Positions 24,676 through 34,440 of a DNA stretch of 64,000 nt are shown in pieces (position 1 is the stretch's first letter; every line of letters starts with the position of its first letter). The DNA is taken from positions 3,348,001-3,412,000 of the forward strand of contig OY759675.1 in the NCBI GenBank assembly GCA_963662515.1, in the 5' to 3' direction. The stretch is from JAFGDI01 sp963662515. Lineage in GTDB: Bacteria; Planctomycetota; Phycisphaerae; Sedimentisphaerales; SM23-30. The position numbers were made by a program, and so were the translations under genes. The notes below the pieces were generated by a model that made no database searches, had not been told where the DNA came from, and saw only the letters and a list, made by a program, of their open reading frames with translations.

Positions 24676-25466
24676 TCAATATGGATGATACTTAATCCCA
24701 GGCCCAGAGTAGCCATATTCAATACATTGATATGGCCCATAGTGCATTTCATACCATTTAATACCCTGATCAATCATGGCTTGATCTTCGGGCGAATCAC
24801 CCCATTGACCACTTGTCCATGCGGCATATGTACCACCAAATCTAATAACAGCCGGGGGCAGACCTATGGCCATACCTGTCACACCATAATCAAAGTTTCC
24901 AAGAGCTTCATATTCTGGATGTGTAATATCGTTTGTACCATTATGTCCCAATCTCTTCCAGTCCCAAGGCCCTCCATGATTAACCTTATCTTTCCACTCT
25001 GAAAAGCTCAAATCCTCTGATTCTGTCACTTGTTGATGTGGGTTATATCCATCGGGCCACTCAATTTCCTGGCCATTAGGTAAGAGCTGGTTCGCCGTTA
25101 TCTCAAGATGCCTCCTGCGTCTCTCTTGCTCTTTCCTCTCTTCAGCAGGGACAGGCATGGGAAAATCTGATCGCTGGCAACCAGCAAGCCCAGCGGATCA
25201 ACCAGATTCGCTGGATTATTACCGCAATACTGGTACAGGTTCAGGCTGTCATAATAGCCCAGCGGGTCGGTTTGCATAAAGCGGCCAAGTTTGGCACTGT
25301 ACATTCTCGCCCGGTAGTAATACAGGCCGGATTCGGAATCGTAACTTCGGCCGGTGAACATATACGGATTACCCACAGCCGAACTGCTACCGATGTTCAT
25401 ACCGGCGGCGTTATAGACTGTCTGCTCACCGAACGGCAGATACTCATATCTTTCTGTCAAAGACAA
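24676..25466 (-). pseudogene. Orphan Rhs cassette I: core end plus polymorphic toxin type 44-like tip, frameshifted
   Basis: The core part (25466-25190) reads SLTERYEYLPFGEQTVYNAA, SESGLYYYRARMYSAKLGRF, GNNPANLVDPLG. A one-base deletion at 25189-25191 (CCC where cassette IV has CCCC) then moves the linker SDFPMPVPAEERKEQERRRR and the tip into another frame. The tip, with WKDKVNHGGPWDWKRLGH, GNFDYGVTGMAIG and WGDSPEDQAMIDQGIKWYE, resembles polymorphic toxin type 44 (predicted RNase). The core joins repeat D upstream. A homopolymer sequencing error is possible, and so is slippage that switches the tip on and off. Confidence 0.68.
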
Positions 25467-25470
25467 GGCA

Positions 25471-25632
25471 AGCCTTGACCATTCCCGGCCCGGCCAACCG
25501 TGCCGGAGACTATCAGAATTGCAACCAGAGAATGCGGCGACTTCATTCTGAACCCGCTTAGCCGGACTTGCGTTCCATATCTGGAATTTTCAAAGAGCTT
25601 ATAAACCTTTTCGCCACATGTATAATAATACC
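25471..25632. repeat. Repeat D, copy 3
   Basis: The 162-bp copy has no REP doublet at its side. On its left it joins the Rhs core of cassette I directly; on its right the sequence continues as core-like VAGPNEDWYYY, compared with VAGTNEGSYYY in cassette III. This suggests repeat D interrupts the core. The rest up to 25834 holds nothing recognisable. Confidence 0.7.
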
Positions 25633-25834
25633 AATCCTCATTCGGCCCGGCAACATTAATCAGCCGAGAACCTCGGCGGGCGAACTTTAAAGCGGCCCTG
25701 TACTACCACAAGCCATACTTCCCTGACACCTTTATTCCCACCTCACAACATTGTCAACACAATAAACACAATGATATTATTCATATTTGAATCAGGACGC
25801 AATTAGGTTGAACGCAACATGCTTTGAGGCGAAA

Positions 25835-25878
25835 GAAAAAAAACCACAGGCGGGTTTTTACACCCTGTACCTGTGGTT
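25835..25878 (-). terminator. Terminator of the rhamnosidase gene
   Basis: On the minus strand AACCACAGG and CCTGTGGTT (25842-25850 and 25870-25878) form the stem, followed by a U-rich run. It lies some 35 nt after the GH106 stop. Confidence 0.8.
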
Positions 25879-25913
25879 CTTATATGATCTTTTCAGATCT
25901 GCGGAAATGAATA

Positions 25914-28900
25914 TCAATCGCCAACGGGTATATATTCACCGATGCGAATATATACCGGTCCGATCAGGCCGCTGGGCAGCATGGTATCGTATTTAGTCCA
26001 ATGCTTCCAGGTGCTGAAGGTCTGACGCTGCTGACTGGGGCGAGGCTGCTTTTGCACCAGCCATTGAGGCCATTGACTAAGATTCTGACCATTCCACTGA
26101 CAGTCATCAGGATAGAACTCATCGCCGATCAGACGATTAACCCACTGGTTAGTTACCCGCACTTCGAGAGTATTTTCACCCTTGCGAGCTGCTTTGGTAA
26201 TATCGATGCGATAAGGATCGAGCCATAAAACTCCCAGATCCTTGCCGTTAACCAATACGCGGGCCATAACCTCAACCTGTCCTAAGTCAAGCATAATTCG
26301 TTTATTGGCAGTAAAGGCAGATCTGTCCAGCTCAAAGTGAGTCTTATAAACGGCCGTTCCGGAAAATGCCCTTATATCAGCATCAGTATGGGCTGTAAGC
26401 GATTCGAGCTTAGCCAACTCAATATCCTTAGGCGGCCGGGGCGCATTGGTAAAGCTAACTGACCAGGGGCCTGTCAGCGATATGGGACTGGCAGCAGAAG
26501 CGACATTAACAACTGACCGCTTGCCATTGGCCCGGGTAAGCTGATAATCGCCCGGATCCCAGGTGAGCAGAGAAAAATCACCCCGTAAACTGGCAACTGT
26601 CGCCGGCCAGGGAGCAGGCCGCCATTGCACATCGGGAATTCGCACCAGCTCATTTTCGTATCTTACCGTTGTCTTTTCTTCACCATTAATACTATAGACG
26701 ATCATTAACTGTTTGGGCACATTAGGTACCGGGTCGCTTCCGGCAAGATCATTACCAGCTCTCACCTCTAAATAATTACCCTTAACCTGAGCCATAACCC
26801 GGTCGGTTATATCAACAGTTTTCATTTCCGGCAATTTCACCAGCTCGCGGGGCAAAACACCATAGACAGCCTTATCAACCCGCAATTCTCTTCCGGCAGG
26901 CAAAGTATCAGGAGGTAATTCCAGACGATGATTCTCACCAAGCTTAACAGAGTAACTCTTGCCATCATAAGTATATTCTACCAGCATAGCCTTGACCATA
27001 CCATCAGCCGGGTCACCAGCCAGGCTGTTATCTGCCATAACCGAAAGAGAATTATCCCTGATACGGGCATTGAGCTTTTCCGAAACATCAACCATACTGC
27101 TGCGACTGAGATTTACCACGCCATATTGGGCACTGATTATTTTCAGGTCAACCTGGGGATAGTTAAGTTCCGGCAAAACCGGACCGCCTACCCTTTCGAA
27201 GGCCACGATATTATCGGCAGATTCTTTTATCGGATCTGCAAAGACCACAAAAACTGATTCATGCGGTCCCAGGGGCAGAGTTACTTCCGTCTGCCGGGGC
27301 TTGACCTGCCAGAGAGCTGCAGGGGTAATAGTACCCATCTGAGAATTCCAGAGCTGGGGCATTTTGCCAGTAACTCTGAAATTACATCTGATCGCCTTAC
27401 TCTCTTTATCCTGATTGCTCACAAAATATACATCAGCACCATCAATAATGCGATGAATGAAATTGGTTTTGGACTCAGGGGTAAGGTTCTCAAAATCAGG
27501 CTCAACATTGAGCTTCGCCAGAGCCTGCTGCACCGAAAAACCGCTCAGCAGTCTGCCGCGTCCGCAAGTGCGGTCTGTTGGTGACGCAGTTTCTGTGCCC
27601 CATAGTTTAGCAGCAATATTTAGCAATTCATTTTGGGTGCCTGGATACCCCATCAGGCCGGGCACCTGCACCGGCCTGGTAGCAAGCACTTTTGCACCAT
27701 CATTAAGCAACTGCTCTAACTTCTGCACAACTGCCAGGCTCATGGTCTTTCTGGCAGGCAATACCAGCAACTCATAGCTCATACCACTGGGCAGAATGAC
27801 CTTGCCCTCAACCACTTTCAGGGCGGCAAAAAGATCTGTGCCAATAGCATCATAGTCATAACCATGCTCTTTGAGTTCCGGATGATAGACAGCTCCCTCA
27901 GGTACGGTTTCACCTCCGAAAAAGAGGACATCGGCATGGAACTTTCCTGCCTGAAGCAAATATTGGCTGCGAGCTATATATTTCATCCAGGCAGCACCAT
28001 CATTCCACCAGGTATTAGTTCTTTCAAAGTGTGTGCCCCACTGGCCCATAGTCATGCCGGGGAATATATCAGGCCAGGGCTGATGTGCGTAGCGGTGGAA
28101 GATATAGCGATTAATACCATTACACCAAACCTCATCACCCAACGCCTTCATTGACCGGGGGTGATTCTGCCAGCGTCCGCGGTCAGGGGCAGAGGTGAAC
28201 GATTCAGCACCAACTATCTGACGCCCGTAGGCATGGGCCACACTCGATGCGATACGCAGGGAAGAATTCATTCCGCCGCCGATCCAGAATTCACCCATGA
28301 GTATATCTGCCTTAGAGGCAATAGACAAACATTCAAAAGGCCCATCATAAGGCTCGGTTGAACACAACAAACCAGCCTCATGACATTTATCAGCAAAATA
28401 GCCAAAGTAATTGGCGGTAAACAGATCAGATATAGTCCGGCGATAATCCCAGAGAAATCGCTCTGATATATCGGCACTGTCAACCACGCGACCAGTAATG
28501 GTCGGCAGATACTTTAACATTTCGTAGCCGCGTCGCCGGGCAAATTCTTTATCAAGACCAGAAGTCCAGTTATTAATACCTACCTCATAGCTGTCAATCA
28601 GCAGGTTATTCATGACCGGACCGGCGAGCTTACCAAGTTTTTTCAGTATCGGCTCAATACCATTATGCCAGTGTACATCAAGAGCAGACCGGCTGAGCTT
28701 ATCGCATTCAAGGCCCAGTCCAGAGTCGGGAGCCGGATGATTAGTCTTACCGGTAGTTGTATAGCCAATACGCAGGACAGTCCAGTTACCAGATGGGCAA
28801 TGCCAGTTGAGCGTTCCATCAGACTGCATATCAGCTGTAATATCAACCACTGAATCTGATGGAATAACTGCCTGTTGCGGGGCTTTATTCTCATCGATAT

Positions 28901-29489
28901 CAAGATTATACATATAATCGAACTGAGCCTTGGCACGGGCGTTAGAGAGACGATACTTATCGTCCTGCGGAGTGGGAAATGCTATAACGATAATATCGCG
29001 ATAGAAGTCCATTCTGGCCTCAGGCTCAGGCAGGGTCAGAGCCACAGTTTTTGGCCCGGTGATTGCCGTCTCACTTATCGCCAACATCTTCATAGAGTGT
29101 TCCGGAGTTATCCAGGGGCCGCCGCTGCTGGACCAGCCGGCACAATTATGCATACAGATCTCAATACCCAGCCTCTTGGCTTCCTCAACGGCATGCCGTA
29201 CCATCTCAAGCCATTCCGGCGACATATATCCTGTCTGACCAACCGGAATACGCTCGCTGACATTGAATATCTGGGCCCCACCAATACCTACACGGGCCAT
29301 TGCCTCCAGGTCAGCGGTTATCCCCTCTTTGGTAATATTATCGTTCATCCAATGCCACCAGGTATGGGGACGAGCCGAGGCCGGCGGATCAGCAAATTTT
29401 GCTTTGTACTCTTTTATATCTGCCAGGGCTGAACCTGAAAACAGACAGGCAAAGCAAACTGCCAATACTGTATAGAGTTTGTTTTTCAT
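25914..29489 (-). CDS. Secreted GH106-type alpha-L-rhamnosidase
   Basis: From ATG 29489 (AAGGAATGAT upstream) the protein has 1191 residues and a signal peptide (KLYTVLAVCFACLFSGSALA). The GH106 N-terminal signature follows: PPASARPHTWWHWMNDNITK, then EGITADLEAMARVGIGGAQI and IEICMHNCAGWSSSGGPWI. The catalytic TIM-like domain spans roughly residues 40-600, and beta-sandwich domains with a galactose-binding-like lobe (PWSVSFTNAPRP to NTLEVRVTNQWVNRLIGD) close the protein. GH106 enzymes remove alpha-L-rhamnose from pectic or other plant and algal polysaccharides. The longer frame to 29579 overlaps the neighbouring gene and is not used. It sits directly downstream of the GH2 enzyme, likely co-transcribed. 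Confidence 0.88.
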   Translation of the reverse strand: MKNKLYTVLAVCFACLFSGSALADIKEYKAKFADPPASARPHTWWHWMNDNITKEGITADLEAMARVGIGGAQIFNVSERIPVGQTGYMSPEWLEMVRHAVEEAKRLGIEICMHNCAGWSSSGGPWITPEHSMKMLAISETAITGPKTVALTLPEPEARMDFYRDIIVIAFPTPQDDKYRLSNARAKAQFDYMYNLDIDENKAPQQAVIPSDSVVDITADMQSDGTLNWHCPSGNWTVLRIGYTTTGKTNHPAPDSGLGLECDKLSRSALDVHWHNGIEPILKKLGKLAGPVMNNLLIDSYEVGINNWTSGLDKEFARRRGYEMLKYLPTITGRVVDSADISERFLWDYRRTISDLFTANYFGYFADKCHEAGLLCSTEPYDGPFECLSIASKADILMGEFWIGGGMNSSLRIASSVAHAYGRQIVGAESFTSAPDRGRWQNHPRSMKALGDEVWCNGINRYIFHRYAHQPWPDIFPGMTMGQWGTHFERTNTWWNDGAAWMKYIARSQYLLQAGKFHADVLFFGGETVPEGAVYHPELKEHGYDYDAIGTDLFAALKVVEGKVILPSGMSYELLVLPARKTMSLAVVQKLEQLLNDGAKVLATRPVQVPGLMGYPGTQNELLNIAAKLWGTETASPTDRTCGRGRLLSGFSVQQALAKLNVEPDFENLTPESKTNFIHRIIDGADVYFVSNQDKESKAIRCNFRVTGKMPQLWNSQMGTITPAALWQVKPRQTEVTLPLGPHESVFVVFADPIKESADNIVAFERVGGPVLPELNYPQVDLKIISAQYGVVNLSRSSMVDVSEKLNARIRDNSLSVMADNSLAGDPADGMVKAMLVEYTYDGKSYSVKLGENHRLELPPDTLPAGRELRVDKAVYGVLPRELVKLPEMKTVDITDRVMAQVKGNYLEVRAGNDLAGSDPVPNVPKQLMIVYSINGEEKTTVRYENELVRIPDVQWRPAPWPATVASLRGDFSLLTWDPGDYQLTRANGKRSVVNVASAASPISLTGPWSVSFTNAPRPPKDIELAKLESLTAHTDADIRAFSGTAVYKTHFELDRSAFTANKRIMLDLGQVEVMARVLVNGKDLGVLWLDPYRIDITKAARKGENTLEVRVTNQWVNRLIGDEFYPDDCQWNGQNLSQWPQWLVQKQPRPSQQRQTFSTWKHWTKYDTMLPSGLIGPVYIRIGEYIPVGD

Positions 29490-29575
29490 ATCATTCCTTG
29501 TTGTAAAAGTGTTGTAGTATATTAAAGGATATAAGCCAGCTGGTTCAAGTATCTGGCCATACCCTGCACTGTGCG

Positions 29576-32500
29576 TCATTCGACCAGATCGGCCAAAACA
29601 TTTATCTCTGCGGCACTGGTAAAGTTTCTGCCGTTGGCCTCTGCTAATGAAACCAGTCTGAAATATCGGGCCGATACCGGCTGGTCAAACAATATCCGCT
29701 TAATATCAATTCCACTATCAAGCTGACCAGCTGAAACTACAGACCAGTTCTGGGCATCAAGACTTACATAGAACTCATATTTAACAATATTGCCATTCTT
29801 GAACTCATCCTGACGGGGCAAATAGCTAAAACCATTTAAAACCAGCTCCTGATTCATATCAACCTGATAATAATGGGGCAGATCGGGAATATCACCACGC
29901 CAGCGGGTATGCCAGATAGTACGCGGGTCGCCATCAAGCGCCTGGCCTGCTGACTCACCGGCATCTGCCTGCTCACTACTGACAGTCACCTGCCAGTTAC
30001 TGCGATCAATCTTACTGCTGCCAGCCAGTAATGCCAGCGCCGGCAGATAGCCGGGCCGCTGTGTGCTGGCAAAAATATGCCTTGACCGGCTTAGCTTCAT
30101 GCCAGATACATATTCATGCGACACCTGCATCGGATCAGAACCATAAGTGATAGCAGAGAGACTATCGGCACAACTCAGGGTTACGGCCCGACCCTGCACC
30201 GTGTATTGGGCCGGTTCGCTGAGATAAAAACGATTATTAACATCAGCTGAAGGCTGACCATTATAAGGCTCGATACGATAGCGAAAATTATAAACCTGCT
30301 TTTTAAGCTTATATTCAGGAAAGGTAGAATCCTGCCCCCAGGTTCCGCCTACACCGGCAGTAACCTTATCAAGAGTTACTATCACCTTTTCATCTTTCAC
30401 CAGATCACAGGGATAATACCTGCTGTAGAGCTCTTCCTGGCTGAATCGCAGGGCAGAAAAATTCATATTATAATCATCTTCAGAAACAAACATAACCCCT
30501 CTACCCGAATCATCACTGAGAGCAAACCAGCGAACATCAGAACGATTACCGCAGAACTGAGGCTTCTGATAATACTCATACATACCATCAACTGTTGTCT
30601 TATAAAGACCAACTTTAGCAGCCGACTTTCGGTCAATATAATTTTCAAATGGACCTCGCCCGTAATATTCCACATTTCTGAGCTCACCGGCAACTTTGAG
30701 ATCAAAGCCCACCCGAGGCAACAGTTCCGGGCCAAAGCTATGATCTATGCTATTGTCAGATACGATCAGACCGTTGCCATCAACATACCAGCGAGCCAGA
30801 AGACAATACTCCGCCCCGGCATTAGAGGTGTATTTACTGGTAGAGGTTATAACGCAGACATTATCGATCATCTCAGAGTTAAATGAGGTTACTTCCGGAG
30901 CAAAGCCAGTGAGATCATGCCAGCCACGCTCACGGTCATTATCGCCCCGGGCGCGGAATACACTGCATAGCGGGCCATTATCAGCCTGATCTATTATCAA
31001 CCTGCCGTTGAGTGTAAGACGGGCAATACTGCCGGTATGCCTGCTGAAAGAGACCTGTGCAGGCCCGGCTTTAACCTCAATACCTTCCTGCGTATCGATC
31101 ACAATTGGTGCTGTACTCCTGGCAATAAGCTCTCTGGCCTTAGTAACCGGAAGCCCAAACTGATAATAAGCCTGTTCAAAGCCTTTGGGGGCATAAAGAT
31201 TGTCCTGAATAAGTTTCCAGCTCAAATTAACAAAATATTCCACGCCTGGCTCTGAATTAACCGGCTTAAAAGGTATGACAAATTCTTTGGCTGTCCCCGG
31301 CGGCACAGAACCCATTTCCAACTCACCAGAATCGATTACCTTACCATCTGCAAGCAGATCCCAGTTACAGGTAAATTCCTTAAGGTCGATAAAATCATAT
31401 TCATTAGAAATGCGTATGCGGCCGGCAGCTGCATCGATTGCTTCAGCCCGGATAGATTGGTAAAGATATTTCACCTCAGCGAGCTTGGCCGTTGCGCGAC
31501 GGTCGCCGGACACTATGCCGTTAACACAGAAATTGCCGCTATTGGGATGATCGCCAAAACTGCCGCCATAGGCAAAGAAATGCTTATCACCTGGCTCTAC
31601 CCCACCGCCCAAGGGTGCAACCACCGCAGAGCCGTAACCGTTTTGTTCAGCGCTTTTATGCCGGGACCTGATACCCTGGTCAACAAAATCCCAGATACAT
31701 CCGCCGATAAGTTTCCTTTCCCTGCGGAACAATTCAACATATTCTTTCAGGCCGCCCATGGCATTACCCATACCGTGGGCATATTCACAAACGAAATATG
31801 GTTTATCGAGCTGAGCATAGTTAAAGTTGGCCAGTGACCAGATTCGGGGGTACATCTCGCTATAAACATCGCCCCATCGGCTGTTACCTTCATAATGTAT
31901 CGGACGCGAATCATCTATAGCTAATATAGCCTCACGGACTGCTTTGAAGTTCTCACCGGGGCCGGCCTCATTGCCCAACGACCAGAAAATGATCGAAGGG
32001 TGATTTTTAGAACGCTGCACCATTCTTACCCCTCGGTCAATATGGGCCGCCTGCCAACTGGGTTTATTACTGGGCGAATTGTCGCCGTAGCCCATACCAT
32101 GTGATTCGATATTGGCCTCATCCATTACATACATGCCATATTCATCGCAAAGTTCATACCAACGCGGAGTATTGGGATAATGGCTATTGCGTACTATATT
32201 CATATTATTCTGCTTCATGATCAGGATATCTTTGAGCATGAGTTCTTCGGTCATGACCCTGCCGCGATCAGGATCGGTTTCGTGGCGATTAGCACCTAAA
32301 AACTCAACCGGACGACCATTTATCAATACCTGCTGATCTTTGATCTCAACTGTGCGGAAACCAACCCTGCAGGAAGTTGACTCACCGGCAGAATTTGTTA
32401 CTACCAGAGTATAGAGATACGGCTCTTCGGCCGACCAGCAGTTAACCTTACCAGCATCAAGGACAAATTCAATCTCGGTCTGAGCCCCTGGGGCAAGCAC

Positions 32501-33415
32501 AGCGGTATTAACAGCACTATTAACCTTTATGCCCGCATCATCGAGCAAGTCAGCGGCGACCTTAACTTCAGCAGTCTTTTCCGCAAAATTCTCTACCAGA
32601 ACCGTAACAGCAAGCTGCCCTGTGCTATAAGAACTATCAAGCTGAGGCCGGGCAAAGACATCACGCACCGCCTGCCGGGGTTGGGCATAGACTATAACAT
32701 CACGATGAATGCCGCTGAGCCGCCACATATCCTGATCTTCAAGATAACTGCCATCACTCCAGCGATATACTTCTACAGCCAGAAGGTTTTTCCCGGGCTT
32801 TACCAAACCGGTAATATCAAATTCGGCCGCAGTCATACTATCCTGACTGTAGCCCACCCAACAGCCGTTTACCCAAAGATAGAAGGCACTTTCCACACCC
32901 TCAAACTTCAGGAAGATCTGTTTATCACTCCAGACGGCCGGTAAAGTGAATTCCCGGCGATAACTGCCCACCGGATTGGGCAGGCGAAATTTCAAAAAGG
33001 CCTCCTCTACCGGACCCATAACATCGGGAATAAGGTCTGGATTGAACGGATAGCGGGTATTAGAATACAGCGGAGTACCATAACCTTCGATCTGCCAGCA
33101 GGAAGGAACCGGTATAGTGTGCCAGCTGGTATCATCATAATCTACCTGATAAAAATCGACCGGACGCTGATCGGGGCCTGCCGACCAGTTGAATTTCCAG
33201 TTGCCATTAAGCAAAAACATACGCTCTGACCTGGCGGCTGAAAGAGACTCTGCCGCTGCTTTATACTCACTGTGCACCGCCAGAGTAGAATGCGGGGCAA
33301 CTGTATTAATATGCAATACGCTCTGGTCCTGCCACTCAGCGGCAGCAAAGGCATTATCGCCTGAGACAGAGATCATTAACAAAGCTATAATTCTGATTAG
33401 GGCCAGGTGTTTCAT
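29576..33415 (-). CDS. Secreted GH2 beta-galactosidase with C-terminal F5/8 (discoidin) domain
   Basis: The 1279-residue protein from ATG 33415 (AGGAGAAAC upstream) has a signal peptide, then the LacZ domain order: sugar-binding jelly roll (WKFNWSAGPDQRP), Ig-like, TIM barrel with NRHETDPDRG, acid/base Glu in WSLGNEAGPG and nucleophile Glu in FVCEYAHGMGN, further Ig-like and the beta-galactosidase small-chain domain (EYYGRGPFENYIDRKSAAKVG). An added discoidin-type domain of about 150 residues (residues 1120-1279, GQALDGDPRTIWHTRWRGD) probably binds carbohydrate. E. coli LacZ is 1023 residues. It cleaves terminal beta-galactosides outside the cytoplasm. Confidence 0.93.
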   Translation of the reverse strand: MKHLALIRIIALLMISVSGDNAFAAAEWQDQSVLHINTVAPHSTLAVHSEYKAAAESLSAARSERMFLLNGNWKFNWSAGPDQRPVDFYQVDYDDTSWHTIPVPSCWQIEGYGTPLYSNTRYPFNPDLIPDVMGPVEEAFLKFRLPNPVGSYRREFTLPAVWSDKQIFLKFEGVESAFYLWVNGCWVGYSQDSMTAAEFDITGLVKPGKNLLAVEVYRWSDGSYLEDQDMWRLSGIHRDVIVYAQPRQAVRDVFARPQLDSSYSTGQLAVTVLVENFAEKTAEVKVAADLLDDAGIKVNSAVNTAVLAPGAQTEIEFVLDAGKVNCWSAEEPYLYTLVVTNSAGESTSCRVGFRTVEIKDQQVLINGRPVEFLGANRHETDPDRGRVMTEELMLKDILIMKQNNMNIVRNSHYPNTPRWYELCDEYGMYVMDEANIESHGMGYGDNSPSNKPSWQAAHIDRGVRMVQRSKNHPSIIFWSLGNEAGPGENFKAVREAILAIDDSRPIHYEGNSRWGDVYSEMYPRIWSLANFNYAQLDKPYFVCEYAHGMGNAMGGLKEYVELFRRERKLIGGCIWDFVDQGIRSRHKSAEQNGYGSAVVAPLGGGVEPGDKHFFAYGGSFGDHPNSGNFCVNGIVSGDRRATAKLAEVKYLYQSIRAEAIDAAAGRIRISNEYDFIDLKEFTCNWDLLADGKVIDSGELEMGSVPPGTAKEFVIPFKPVNSEPGVEYFVNLSWKLIQDNLYAPKGFEQAYYQFGLPVTKARELIARSTAPIVIDTQEGIEVKAGPAQVSFSRHTGSIARLTLNGRLIIDQADNGPLCSVFRARGDNDRERGWHDLTGFAPEVTSFNSEMIDNVCVITSTSKYTSNAGAEYCLLARWYVDGNGLIVSDNSIDHSFGPELLPRVGFDLKVAGELRNVEYYGRGPFENYIDRKSAAKVGLYKTTVDGMYEYYQKPQFCGNRSDVRWFALSDDSGRGVMFVSEDDYNMNFSALRFSQEELYSRYYPCDLVKDEKVIVTLDKVTAGVGGTWGQDSTFPEYKLKKQVYNFRYRIEPYNGQPSADVNNRFYLSEPAQYTVQGRAVTLSCADSLSAITYGSDPMQVSHEYVSGMKLSRSRHIFASTQRPGYLPALALLAGSSKIDRSNWQVTVSSEQADAGESAGQALDGDPRTIWHTRWRGDIPDLPHYYQVDMNQELVLNGFSYLPRQDEFKNGNIVKYEFYVSLDAQNWSVVSAGQLDSGIDIKRILFDQPVSARYFRLVSLAEANGRNFTSAAEINVLADLVE

Positions 33416-33618
33416 TGTTTCTCCTGTTATTGACTTAGTAATAATATGAGTTTCTGTTTTCATTACCTCCCGGAACTGAATACAAAGCCCAGGAAACAAA
33501 TGCCGGTATTACTAAATCGTAACAAGTAAGTTAATTTTATCGAAAAAACAGATTTTTTCTTCAGTTCTTACTCTCTACCACTCCATGGGAGGAGCAAAAA
33601 ACAGTTTTGTATCTCTTT

Positions 33619-34440
33619 TCAGTACCCCAGCTTCCCCCAAATACCCTTCTGGACCCGTTCCAGATCGGATTTATTACTGCCAGGCGGAGTCTTATAACCT
33701 GGGTTTATCTTGACCCAGTCTTCATATTTCATCTTACCATAGGTTATCGTATCTTTACTTTCCCATTTCCAATGTTCAGCATGGCCATCAGCAAAGCTGA
33801 AAGTAGCTCCTTTATTATGCTGTACCGGCGGCTGATTCCACCAGTAAGGCTGATTGTACCATTGCGTCCAGGCGCACCATGTTACCGTATATTCATCGAC
33901 AAAGACTATTCGTTCACTACCGTATTTGATCTGTGAGGTATTTCTCAATACCGGCGAACCAACTCCGGTAAGATTCACCTGACTTAATACCGGATAATTC
34001 ATTGCATGGGAGATATTATACGACCTTTGTACTCCTTCCAGGGCATTAGGGCAGCGGAATATCTCCTTGACCTTACCGGCATACTTATACAGCAGATTAT
34101 ATTCCAGCTCACGCATCTGCTGTTCCACCGGCTTACGCACTGTATCACTGTAATTAAGATTTACCGTATAGGTCCAGGCTGGTTTGCGATTCAATCTTTC
34201 AGTATCATCATTCCAGGTATCGCTAGGAACGATCTTAGAACTATTGTCATCACTATACATCAGCCAGCCAGTAGTAAGCTGCTTAAGATTACTTAAACAT
34301 ACTGTTATCTTGGCCTGCTCTTTGGCCTTACCCAGAGCTGGCATCATTATTGAAACAAGCAGAGCAATTATCGTTATCACTACCAGTAATTCGATCAGGG
34401 TAAAAGCCCCTGTCCGGTGTTTTTTACTGAAAATCTGCAT
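33619..34440 (-). CDS. Type II secretion-like pseudopilin (planctomycete H-X9-DG family)
   Basis: The 273-residue protein has the prepilin cleavage motif GAFTLIELLVVITIIALLVS followed by a helix with KAKEQAKITVCLSNLKQL, and the C-terminal FSFADGHAEHWKWESKD typical of the large planctomycete pseudopilin-like family. Dozens of such proteins occur per genome, often beside secreted enzyme genes; their role is unclear. Prepilin peptidase would cut after the glycine. It lies just upstream of the GH2 gene on the same strand, so it may belong to that transcription unit. Confidence 0.88.
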   Translation of the reverse strand: MQIFSKKHRTGAFTLIELLVVITIIALLVSIMMPALGKAKEQAKITVCLSNLKQLTTGWLMYSDDNSSKIVPSDTWNDDTERLNRKPAWTYTVNLNYSDTVRKPVEQQMRELEYNLLYKYAGKVKEIFRCPNALEGVQRSYNISHAMNYPVLSQVNLTGVGSPVLRNTSQIKYGSERIVFVDEYTVTWCAWTQWYNQPYWWNQPPVQHNKGATFSFADGHAEHWKWESKDTITYGKMKYEDWVKINPGYKTPPGSNKSDLERVQKGIWGKLGY

